Positions 7,183-13,571 of a stretch of DNA of 13,571 nt are shown here, piece by piece (the first letter of the stretch is position 1; the number at the start of each line of letters is the position of its first letter). The position numbers were made by a program, and so were the translations under genes. The stretch is taken from contig CAJXTM010000019.1 of assembly GCA_913061385.1 (NCBI GenBank), positions 1 to 13,571 of the forward strand, written 5' to 3'. Origin of the DNA: an uncultured Rhodopirellula sp. Its GTDB lineage: Bacteria; Planctomycetota; Planctomycetia; Pirellulales; Pirellulaceae. The notes under the pieces are model-generated. The model ran no database searches and was not told the origin of the DNA. It saw nothing but the letters and a program-made list of their open reading frames with translations.

Positions 7183-7479
7183 GTGACCGAGCCAAACGAT
7201 GATCAAAACGATCCCTGTCGCAGCCCTCACGAAGTCAGTGAAGCAGAGACAGCTGCAACGAGATGGGGATGAGGAAGCTTGCTTGTGGTTGCTTTCGTCG
7301 TCTTGGCGCTTGTTGTGCCAGAATTGTTGGTATTTGGAACAACAACAACTTTCAATCTGCAACGTACTCGTCTGATTAAAATTCAATCCGCAGGAAACAT
7401 ACCGCTTTTCGTCCAAGGAGGCGGATTAGTGTCTGATACTGATGCTCATCCAAGCATCGTGAACTCTTCGGGACCGTGA
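7183..7479 (+). pseudogene. Small single-pass membrane protein frame with in-frame TGA
   Basis: Forty bases behind prfB, GTG 7183 follows a GGGGA ribosome-binding site by about 7 bases and begins an acidic, hydrophilic stretch (VTEPNDDQNDPCRSPHEV). It continues to TRWG at codon 29, where a single TGA (7270-7272) interrupts. The same frame then continues for 68 codons: a clear membrane segment LLVVAFVVLALVVPELLVFG, then a polar tail to TGA 7477. A hydrophilic head, Arg-Trp and then a helix look like one type II membrane protein of about 97 residues split by a point change. Alternatives are a sequencing error, or a real shorter gene starting at TTG 7279 or GTG 7285. I do not recognise the family. 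No selenocysteine signal is evident. This is the only gene-like content in the 380-base gap 7143-7522. Confidence 0.45.
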
Positions 7480-7522
7480 ATACCTCACAGCGTGAGCTTT
7501 GGTGATTCGGATTCAGCCCCTC

Positions 7523-10279
7523 TCAGGCAGCTTTTCGGTCAGAGCCCGTTCCCGGTTCTTTTGCGGCGTTTGTGGTTTGGATGGCGGATGAGGAACTTCG
7601 TTCACGACGCAGGTCGCGTATTTTTTTCACGTGATCATGCAACTGATTTTCCATATCTCGGATTCGATCTTGACCCTTCGCGTTGGTTTCAAGACTGTCT
7701 TCGAGTTCTTCACGTACGCAATTGAGGTGCGATTTTATTTCTGTTACTTCCTGTTGCAGTCGCTCCCGCTCTCTTCGGTCATCGATGGCACCTTCCAGTT
7801 CGGTCGATAGTTGTTTGATTTCGCTAAGCTGCTGTATGACTTCGTGCTTTTTTGAATTGTGATCATTGACTAACGCCTCATGTTGTTCCGACTTGGATTT
7901 CAGTTGCCTTCTCAAGTCATCAATTTCTTCTGCTTCCAACCGTAATTGCTTCTCGTGCGTGGCCTTGGCAACCTCAAGCTCATCAGAAACTAGCGCAAGT
8001 TCACATTGTTGCTGATCCAGATTGGTTGTCTTTCTCGCTAGCTCATCAGAAACTAGTGCAAGTTCGCGTTGCTGCTGATCCAGTTTGGTTGTTTTTTCCA
8101 ATAGCTCATTAGAAACTTGTTCAAGCTCGATTTTTTGCTGGGTCAGTTTGCTTGTTTTCAATGCTAGGTCGTCAACAACTTCATTGTGTTGCTGCGATTT
8201 TGACATCAGCTGTGTTTTTAATTCAGCAATTGTCGTGTTTCTTGTTTCGACTTCTGCATGCAGACCCATTTCCAGTTTCTGGTATTCAAGGGTTGTATGT
8301 GACAACACCTCATTCATCTGTTTTGTTTCAGTGAGATGCGTGGTGATTTGATTGCCCAATCGGCTGATCGTTGCTTCGAGGTTATCGCGGGTACTGATAA
8401 GTTGCTGGCGTTCCAGTTTGACTGCACGCAACTCTTTCACGATATCATTAAGCTGCTTTTGGCTGACTTGCGATTGATTCAGTTGAATCTGCATTTGTTG
8501 TGCCTGATCGTTAGCCTGTTGATTGGCAGCGGTCAGAATGGCGTTGTCACTTGATAGTATTCTAATGTCGTCGCATATCCTCTCGATCCGAATTTCCATC
8601 GTGTAGATTTCGGCGATTGCGGATACGAGTTCGCACTGCGTTTCATCGCAGATCTGTTCGGCAGTCTGGATCATCTCTTTGTGCTGCTCGATTTGGCCAT
8701 AAGCCTGGTCGATTTCATTCAGTCTGCGTTCCAGATCCAGTTCTAATTCCGGAACACGATTGGCCTGTTCGGTCAGTACAGAAAGTTGGTCAGTTTGTTG
8801 AACCAATCGACTTTCCAACGCTGCATTGCGTTCGTGGTATTGTTGGATTGTTTGTTGGGCTGTTTCCAATTTGGCCAGAGTGGTGTTCCATTCTTCGATC
8901 TGTTCATGCAAAGCAGCGACCTTGGCAGTTTCCGAGGTCAGTTGTGCTCTGGCTTCTACCAGATCAAGCGAATGGATGACGGATGCTTCACGAATGGAAC
9001 ACAATTCAGCAATTTGTGCCTGTTGTCCAGAACTCTGCTCTTGTTGCTGTTCTAAGAGTTTTTGTAGATCCGTGAGCTTGGTCCGTAAAGCTAATTGTTT
9101 CGCGGCCGACTCTTCCAGTTCAAGAAGCAATGTCGGGATGAGAGTCTCAGATTGTGCAACTGTATCTAGAGCGCGGCTAAGGGCGATATCGAGCTTTTCA
9201 CATTCTGTAGACTTAACGCTGATTTGGTTCTCTAAATCAGCAAGTTGGGTTTGGCATGCGGTATTGAACTGTTCGAGCTGAAGGCGGTGTGCTTGCTCTT
9301 CTTCGAATTGACTATTGGTTGTGTCAATCTTTTGTTCAAGTTCACCGAGTCTGTTGGTCTTTTGCTTCAGTTCTGTCTCGCAATGTTCCAAGGTTTGTCG
9401 CTGTTCAGAAAGTGAACTCGCAGCCGCAGCCAGATTGGTGGCGAAGTCATCACGTTCGATTTGAATTTGTTTTGCCAAATCCAAGTCAGTTTCTAGTTGT
9501 TCAAGTATTTGCTGACGATCTTGTAATTGTTGCTCGAACTGGTTTCGTTCGGCGCGAGCTTCATCTAGGTCTTGGCATCTTGCTACCAAGTCCTGCTGGG
9601 TTTGTTGCAGAGATTCATTTGTCTCTTTTAAGGCTTGATCTTGTGTAAAAACACGTTTTTTAAGATGTTCGATACTGCTCTGTTGTCCGTCGACTTCACC
9701 CTGATGAGCATCAATGTGTGACCGTAAAATATCGATTTCACAGTGGGCGGTTTCAAGGTCAGAAATGCACTGGCGATACTGTTGGTGGAGTTGCTCGAAA
9801 CCTTCGTGATGTGTTTTATTTTCATTGGCCAGCGTAGTGTTCTTCTCAATCAGCTCCTGCAATTGGCTAATGACGGTCTGACTTCTCTTTTCCTCGTCTG
9901 CCAGCTGAATTTCAGAGTCGTTTAGGGAATGACGAGACTGGTTCAATTGTTCCTGTGAACTTTGTGAGCTTTGTTCGAGTCGCTTATATTTTGAGCGAAG
10001 TGTGGAGTGTGCCTGCTGCAGGATTGTTAAGTCTTCGCTGTTGGAATCATTTTGTTTTTGAAGTTCTCTTAGCTGTGATTTGCGTTGTTTGAGCGAACTA
10101 CGGGCCTTGATGTAACGCGTCTCTAAGTCAGGGTCGCTTGCAAGTTTTTTCCCGCGGTCCCGGTACCAAAACAGGTGACCGAGCAACATTCCTGCGAACA
10201 GAAACAATGCCGCTGATGATACAGGCATGCCCAAAAATTGTGGGGAAATACCAAACAGGTCGATCATTGAACTTTCCAT
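7523..10279 (-). CDS. Large membrane-anchored coiled-coil protein
   Basis: The 918-residue product has a short N-terminus, one membrane segment at about residues 20-39 (VSSAALFLFAGMLLGHLFWY), a basic stretch, and then almost 850 residues of heptad-rich coiled coil full of Gln, Glu and Leu. A short Ser/Thr/Ala tail ends in GSDRKAA. There is no signal-peptide cleavage site and no enzymatic motif. The RDRGKK after the helix suggests the coiled coil lies in the cytoplasm. Three tandem 21-residue units near the C-terminal quarter (KLDQQQRELALVSDELARKTT-type) equal three heptads each. The family is not recognised; automatic pipelines would probably call it myosin- or SMC-like, but it lacks an ATPase head. 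A structural or spatial-organising role is inference only. The start may instead be ATG 10267, which has GGAAAG upstream. It lies 126 bases behind the molybdoenzyme gene on the same strand. Confidence 0.85.
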   Translation of the reverse strand: MESSMIDLFGISPQFLGMPVSSAALFLFAGMLLGHLFWYRDRGKKLASDPDLETRYIKARSSLKQRKSQLRELQKQNDSNSEDLTILQQAHSTLRSKYKRLEQSSQSSQEQLNQSRHSLNDSEIQLADEEKRSQTVISQLQELIEKNTTLANENKTHHEGFEQLHQQYRQCISDLETAHCEIDILRSHIDAHQGEVDGQQSSIEHLKKRVFTQDQALKETNESLQQTQQDLVARCQDLDEARAERNQFEQQLQDRQQILEQLETDLDLAKQIQIERDDFATNLAAAASSLSEQRQTLEHCETELKQKTNRLGELEQKIDTTNSQFEEEQAHRLQLEQFNTACQTQLADLENQISVKSTECEKLDIALSRALDTVAQSETLIPTLLLELEESAAKQLALRTKLTDLQKLLEQQQEQSSGQQAQIAELCSIREASVIHSLDLVEARAQLTSETAKVAALHEQIEEWNTTLAKLETAQQTIQQYHERNAALESRLVQQTDQLSVLTEQANRVPELELDLERRLNEIDQAYGQIEQHKEMIQTAEQICDETQCELVSAIAEIYTMEIRIERICDDIRILSSDNAILTAANQQANDQAQQMQIQLNQSQVSQKQLNDIVKELRAVKLERQQLISTRDNLEATISRLGNQITTHLTETKQMNEVLSHTTLEYQKLEMGLHAEVETRNTTIAELKTQLMSKSQQHNEVVDDLALKTSKLTQQKIELEQVSNELLEKTTKLDQQQRELALVSDELARKTTNLDQQQCELALVSDELEVAKATHEKQLRLEAEEIDDLRRQLKSKSEQHEALVNDHNSKKHEVIQQLSEIKQLSTELEGAIDDRRERERLQQEVTEIKSHLNCVREELEDSLETNAKGQDRIRDMENQLHDHVKKIRDLRRERSSSSAIQTTNAAKEPGTGSDRKAA
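7978..8166. repeat. Three tandem 63-bp repeats in the coiled-coil gene
   Basis: GCTCATCAGAAAC begins at 7978 and 8041, and GCTCATTAGAAAC at 8104. The spacing is exactly 63 bases each time. The flanking sequence repeats as well, with increasing divergence in the third copy (7978-8040, 8041-8103, 8104-8166). Each unit codes for 21 residues, three heptads, so gain or loss of a unit lengthens the coiled coil without disturbing frame or heptad phase. Confidence 0.9.
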
Positions 10280-10368
10280 GTTCGCGGGTTCGCGCAGCGG
10301 TATCCAGTGAGTGAATCATTCTGATAGCATGAATCGTCTTCTCGCGTCGACGTTGAATCTCAGAACAT

Positions 10369-10393
10369 TGTTTCACCACAGCATCGTGAAACA
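10369..10393 (-). terminator. Weak hairpin behind the molybdoenzyme gene
   Basis: TGTTTCAC (10369-10376) pairs with GTGAAACA (10386-10393) around a 9-base loop, 12 bases past the oxidoreductase stop on the minus strand. No T-run follows on either strand. It may be a rho-dependent or processing hairpin rather than an intrinsic terminator, and readthrough into the coiled-coil gene is possible. Confidence 0.3.
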
Positions 10394-10405
10394 CGTTCAG
10401 TGGAG

Positions 10406-12601
10406 TCAGCTGGACCGTTGGGGAGCTGGCACGACGCGAACGACGACACCTTTGAAAGCAGGTGTCTTGCTACTCGGGTCAGCATGTCGAGAAACAAGCA
10501 CATTGGCTTCGGGAAAATACATCAGAGCATTACCTGGGCGAATCGATTCGTAGCTTCTCGCTAGAATATTTGACAGAGTTCCCGTGTCACTTTTAACCTC
10601 CACTCGATCTTCGTGTTCCAGTCCCAAGCGGGCGAGATCATCGGGGTGCATCAAGATGATGTCGCGACGGCTTTGATTGCGATACAGGTCTTCCTCTTCG
10701 TAAACAACGGTGTTGAATTGTCCTTCGCTGCGGACTGTCATCAGTCGTAGTTCCTGGTCTTGCCGACCTTTGAGCTCAGGGATGGCGTGTGTGTGGAGAT
10801 TTGCTCGCCCATCGACGGTGGTGAATTTCGGTTCGTGGAGCGTTCTTCCGGCAATTTGAAATTCTTTTCGTGTTTGATCAATATTTGCGATCTGGTCATA
10901 TCCTGGGACGACGTCAGCGATCCACTGGCGGATGGTGCTGGTTTGCTGCATGGTCTTCCAATCAACACCGGTTGCGTCGGGAAGCAGACGGTTTCCAATT
11001 TCTGCAATCACCTCGACTTCACTGCGCGGTCCCGGTAATCGTCGTGGGCCTCCATCGCTCAATCGAACATAATTGAACATCGATTCCTGTGTGGTGGGTG
11101 TCGATTCTTCATCACGAGCGAGGACTGGCAGGATGTATGTTTCGGCAGCCAAGCCGTTCACATGGCCAGTATTCATGGTCGTGCTTAGCATCACGCTCAT
11201 GTCCAAACGTGATAGCGCCTCAGCCGCGAATTTGGAATCCGGGTTCGAGCCAAACAGATTACCGCCAAGCGAGAATCCGAACGATAGCTCATACCTGCTA
11301 GCTGCTTCCATGCATTCGAGTGTGTCTTTTCCGACGGTGGTTGGCAGCTTGATCTGATGTTTACTTTGTAACGCGTCAAAAATCTGTGTCTTCAATTTTG
11401 GGGTCACACCCACACTGCCAATACCCTGCACATTACTGTGTCCACGAATTGGCATTAGGCCGGATCCGGGCTTACCAACCATTCCACGACAGAGTGCGAG
11501 ATTTGCTACCGCTTGTACATTCTTGACACCATGTGCATGGTGAGTAATCCCCATCGTCCAAGCAAAAATACACCGCTTCGATTTGGCGTAGACATTTGCA
11601 ATCTTTTCAATCTCGCTGCGTGGTACACCAGATTTCGTTTCGATTTCTTCCCATGTGATCGCATCGATTTCCTGCTGCCATTCATTGACGTTATTGCAAT
11701 GCCGTCGTAGATACTCTTCATCAATGGCATCGAGTTTGCTGACAGCTTTGGCGAGGCCCCATAGGAAGGCCAAGTCGCCGCCAATGTGTGGTTGCACATA
11801 GTGGCTGGCAATTTTTGATCCCTTTAAAAGAGAAATAGGATCACTTGGAACGCGAAACTTAAGCATTCCTGTCTCGCGAACAGGGTTGATCACAATGACC
11901 TTGCCGCCGCGGCGTCGCAGATGCATCAAACTGGTCATCAGCCGAGGATGATTGCTCGCCGGGTTTCCACCAATCACGAACACGCAGTCAGCTTTGTCTA
12001 CATCCTCCAACACGACGGTGGCGGTACCACTGCCGATTGCTGTTTGCAGTCCTACACCACTCGCTTGGTGGCAGTAGTAACTGCAATTGTTGATGTTGTT
12101 GGTCCCATAAACTCGTGCCATCAACTGCAGCAAGAATCCTGCTTCGTTACTGCTGCGGCCACTGAAATACCAAAATGAGCGATCAGCTTCGGTTTGTCGC
12201 AGTTTTTCGACAATGGCGGCATAAGCCTCTTGCCACGTTACTGTCTCAAAGTGTGTGGCACCTTTGCGGTAACGGACTGGGTGGACTAGACGACCCAGCT
12301 TTTCTAGTTCGCGCGGTGAACTTTGCCGCAAATCGTTGACCGAGTTCTGTTTCCAGAACGTCGGCTCGATGGCAGGTTGCATATCAGCAACCATCGCCTG
12401 CAGTGATTTTTTGCAGACCTCGGGAAAAGCACCAGTTTCATTGACCATCCCACCTTTCTGGCCACCCATTCCCAAGGCACAGGTTTTGCACGAGTTGCGT
12501 GTGCGCATTGCCTTGTAAAGCTTCCACAGTCCACCGGCTTCCCGTCCTTTTTTCCAGGTGTAATGTATCGCTCGAAACCCGCCCCCACTGCCAACCTTCA
12601 T
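10406..12601 (-). CDS. FdhF/YdeP-family molybdopterin oxidoreductase
   Basis: The 731-residue protein belongs to the family annotated as FdhF/YdeP oxidoreductase or formate-dehydrogenase-like alpha subunit. These enzymes carry bis-MGD molybdenum cofactor; E. coli YdeP is linked to acid resistance, but the substrate of the family is not firmly established. Visible features are the N-terminal Trp/Lys-rich segment, CKTCALGMGGQKGGMVNE (38-55), FPEVCKKSLQAM, FWYFSGRSSNEAGFL (about 143-157), and NNCSYYCHQASGVGL (171-185). Cys177 in YYCHQ lies where E. coli FdhF has selenocysteine, so Cys is the probable molybdenum ligand. VIGGNPASNHPR (about 209-220) and a C-terminal MopB-binding region with HPDDLARLGLEHEDRVEV are also present. 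ATG 12601 is chosen because AAAGG lies 7 bases upstream; an upstream TTG at 12619 would overlap that site. No partner electron-transfer subunit or fdhD lies in the window. A sulfatase gene ends 82 bases upstream. Confidence 0.93.
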   Translation of the reverse strand: MKVGSGGGFRAIHYTWKKGREAGGLWKLYKAMRTRNSCKTCALGMGGQKGGMVNETGAFPEVCKKSLQAMVADMQPAIEPTFWKQNSVNDLRQSSPRELEKLGRLVHPVRYRKGATHFETVTWQEAYAAIVEKLRQTEADRSFWYFSGRSSNEAGFLLQLMARVYGTNNINNCSYYCHQASGVGLQTAIGSGTATVVLEDVDKADCVFVIGGNPASNHPRLMTSLMHLRRRGGKVIVINPVRETGMLKFRVPSDPISLLKGSKIASHYVQPHIGGDLAFLWGLAKAVSKLDAIDEEYLRRHCNNVNEWQQEIDAITWEEIETKSGVPRSEIEKIANVYAKSKRCIFAWTMGITHHAHGVKNVQAVANLALCRGMVGKPGSGLMPIRGHSNVQGIGSVGVTPKLKTQIFDALQSKHQIKLPTTVGKDTLECMEAASRYELSFGFSLGGNLFGSNPDSKFAAEALSRLDMSVMLSTTMNTGHVNGLAAETYILPVLARDEESTPTTQESMFNYVRLSDGGPRRLPGPRSEVEVIAEIGNRLLPDATGVDWKTMQQTSTIRQWIADVVPGYDQIANIDQTRKEFQIAGRTLHEPKFTTVDGRANLHTHAIPELKGRQDQELRLMTVRSEGQFNTVVYEEEDLYRNQSRRDIILMHPDDLARLGLEHEDRVEVKSDTGTLSNILARSYESIRPGNALMYFPEANVLVSRHADPSSKTPAFKGVVVRVVPAPQRSS

Positions 12602-12683
12602 CAGAATGCCTTTCCTCAAGTCGCAACCATGGTTCTTGTTGTGCCACAGATTGTCTCAGAAAACCGAATGGTTGGCCATGAGA

Positions 12684-13547
12684 TCAGCGTTGCGGCACTT
12701 TTCGCTTGTTTTCAAACTGGATTTGCTGGATTCCGGCTGGGGGTTGCCTAGCCCCTTGAACCCGCCTCTGCAGCAGTTCTGCAAGTCGTGAGATCGTTTG
12801 CCGCTGATCTTGGTGTTCGGCCAAGTTGTGCATTTCTGCTGGATCGCTCTGGTGGTCGTAGAGTTCTTTTCCATCGCTGCCCTGCTCACCCCATTCTGTG
12901 TATCGATATCGGTGAGTGCGAATGCTGTATCCATTTTCATACTGTGTGAGTGCCGCTGTTCTCGGTGCTTTTCCGGGATCAATAAGTCCGTCTTTTAAGC
13001 TGATTCCTGATGTGAAGCGGGGAGGGTCAATACCCGCCAAATCAGCGAGTGTTGGATAGAGATCAACCATTTCAGCTATAGAACTCGCGTCGTGCCCGGT
13101 AGCGATTCCGGGGCCTGCCATGATCAGAGGTACGCGGGCGGCATTTTCAAATAAGGTTGTTTTCTGCCAGTGTCCGTGTTCGCCCATGTGATAACCGTGG
13201 TCAGAAGTGAAAATCACAATGGTGTTTTTCGATAGCTTGGTCTCATCGAGAGCATCGAGGATACGACCTAATTGCGCGTCCGCAAAACTGATTGATGCGT
13301 AATACGCTTGGATCGCTTTGATTCCCAGTTCCGGATCCAGATTCAGCTGGTCTTTCTTTCTCGTAATTGAAATTCGGGCAGGTGTCGGGAGCGTTGCAAG
13401 ATAATCTTTTGGAACGGTGGGAATGTGAACCAAGCGTGGGGGGTACAGATCGAAATATTTTTTTGGTGCAACGAATGGTGTGTGCGGACGAAAAAGACCC
13501 ACTGCCAAAAAAAAGTTCTGGTTTGACTGCGCGTAATCCTGCAGAAG
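12684..13547 (-). CDS. Sulfatase (iduronate-2-sulfatase-like), C-terminal part
   Basis: The frame enters from the contig end and continues for 287 residues. Its genomic part starts LLQDYAQSNQNFFLAVG. FLAVGLFRPHTPFVAPKKYFDLY, then IVIFTSDHGYHMGEHG, WQKTTLFENAARVPLIM and the IAEMVDLYPTLADLAGI block are hallmarks of family S1 sulfatases close to iduronate-2-sulfatase. The Asp-His of SDHG are the C-terminal metal ligands, and WQK supplies the conserved sulfate-contacting Lys. The N-terminal C-x-P/A-S-R site that is converted to formylglycine, and any signal peptide, lie outside the window. Such enzymes remove sulfate from algal or animal polysaccharides and are abundant in Planctomycetota. An apparent start (MYKRQ) at 13562 is adapter sequence and must be ignored. 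The tail FENKRKVPQR is basic. Confidence 0.93.
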   Translation of the reverse strand, partial: LLQDYAQSNQNFFLAVGLFRPHTPFVAPKKYFDLYPPRLVHIPTVPKDYLATLPTPARISITRKKDQLNLDPELGIKAIQAYYASISFADAQLGRILDALDETKLSKNTIVIFTSDHGYHMGEHGHWQKTTLFENAARVPLIMAGPGIATGHDASSIAEMVDLYPTLADLAGIDPPRFTSGISLKDGLIDPGKAPRTAALTQYENGYSIRTHRYRYTEWGEQGSDGKELYDHQSDPAEMHNLAEHQDQRQTISRLAELLQRRVQGARQPPAGIQQIQFENKRKVPQR

Positions 13548-13571
13548 CTGTCTCTTATACACATCTGACGC
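13548..13571 (-). other. Residual Nextera mosaic end and read-1 adapter, not genomic
   Basis: The last 24 bases are the reverse complement of the Tn5 mosaic end (from CTGTCTCTTATACACATCT) followed by GACGC, the beginning of the reversed read-1 adapter. GACGC, rather than CCGAGC, shows that it is the same i5-side adapter as at the left end. Genomic sequence ends at 13547. Confidence 0.98.

Noticed and set aside
7270..7272. TGA as a selenocysteine codon in the small membrane gene
   Set aside because: I see no clear SECIS-like hairpin just behind it and no redox motif around it. The nearby molybdoenzyme, a typical selenoprotein, uses Cys.
7165..7416. Minus-strand 83-codon ORF in the prfB-coiled-coil gap
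   Set aside because: Its composition (CCC, SSSPSRCSCLC) looks like the antisense of the membrane-helix frame on the plus strand, and no ribosome-binding site supports it.
7484..7496. CTCAC-AGC-GTGAG hairpin as a terminator
   Set aside because: A 5-bp stem with a 3-base loop and only three T residues after it is too weak to call.
8085..9281. Several plus-strand ORFs of 60-150 codons inside the coiled-coil gene
   Set aside because: They are Cys/Ser/Leu-rich antisense shadows of Gln/Glu-rich coiled-coil coding sequence.
12684..13562. Complete 292-residue sulfatase
   Set aside because: Its first five codons are adapter and the catalytic N-terminal site is missing, so it is a contig-end fragment.

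Overview
The window is an assembled contig with leftover Illumina Nextera adapter at both ends (1-49 and 13548-13571), so the real genomic DNA is about 50-13547. Both outermost genes are cut by the contig ends. The gene set suggests a marine or freshwater Planctomycetota bacterium of the Pirellulaceae type: an iduronate-sulfatase-like enzyme, a stand-alone secreted CBM9-like protein, a TPR protein with a glycine-rich DPFGG-repeat tail, a large membrane-anchored coiled-coil protein and a YdeP-type molybdoenzyme. No single gene proves the phylum, so the assignment is an inference. I found no rRNA, tRNA, CRISPR array, insertion sequence or phage gene.

Layout from left to right. (1) 50-525, minus: N-terminal part of an SLC13-type permease, running off the left end. 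(2) 526-760: divergent spacer with an 8-bp-arm inverted repeat. (3) 761-2604, plus: a small two-helix DUF3311-like protein translationally coupled to a sodium:solute symporter (SSS family). (4) 2605-2775: convergent spacer with several inverted repeats. (5) 2776-3441, minus: secreted CBM9-like domain protein. (6) 3536-3570: strong intrinsic terminator of the next gene. (7) 3613-4482, minus: secreted TPR protein with 42-bp tandem repeats. (8) 4758-5897, minus: mnmA (tRNA 2-thiouridylase). (9) 6020-7142, plus: prfB (release factor 2) with the autoregulatory +1 frameshift at CTT TGA C. (10) 7183-7479, plus: a small single-pass membrane protein reading frame broken by one in-frame TGA. (11) 7523-10279, minus: a 918-residue membrane-anchored coiled-coil protein. 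(12) 10406-12601, minus: FdhF/YdeP-family molybdopterin oxidoreductase with Cys in the place of selenocysteine. (13) 12684-13547, minus: C-terminal part of a sulfatase, running off the right end.

The window mixes housekeeping translation genes (mnmA and prfB, divergently arranged) with transport and polysaccharide-related genes. Sulfatase, CBM9-like protein and transporters fit a lifestyle of degrading sulfated polysaccharides, but they do not form one operon here. I see no convincing new defence or mobile system. The items most worth a second look are the TGA-interrupted small gene behind prfB, the dyad-rich convergent spacer, the DPFGG repeat tail, the repeat-bearing coiled-coil protein, and the adapter contamination that creates a false sulfatase N-terminus.
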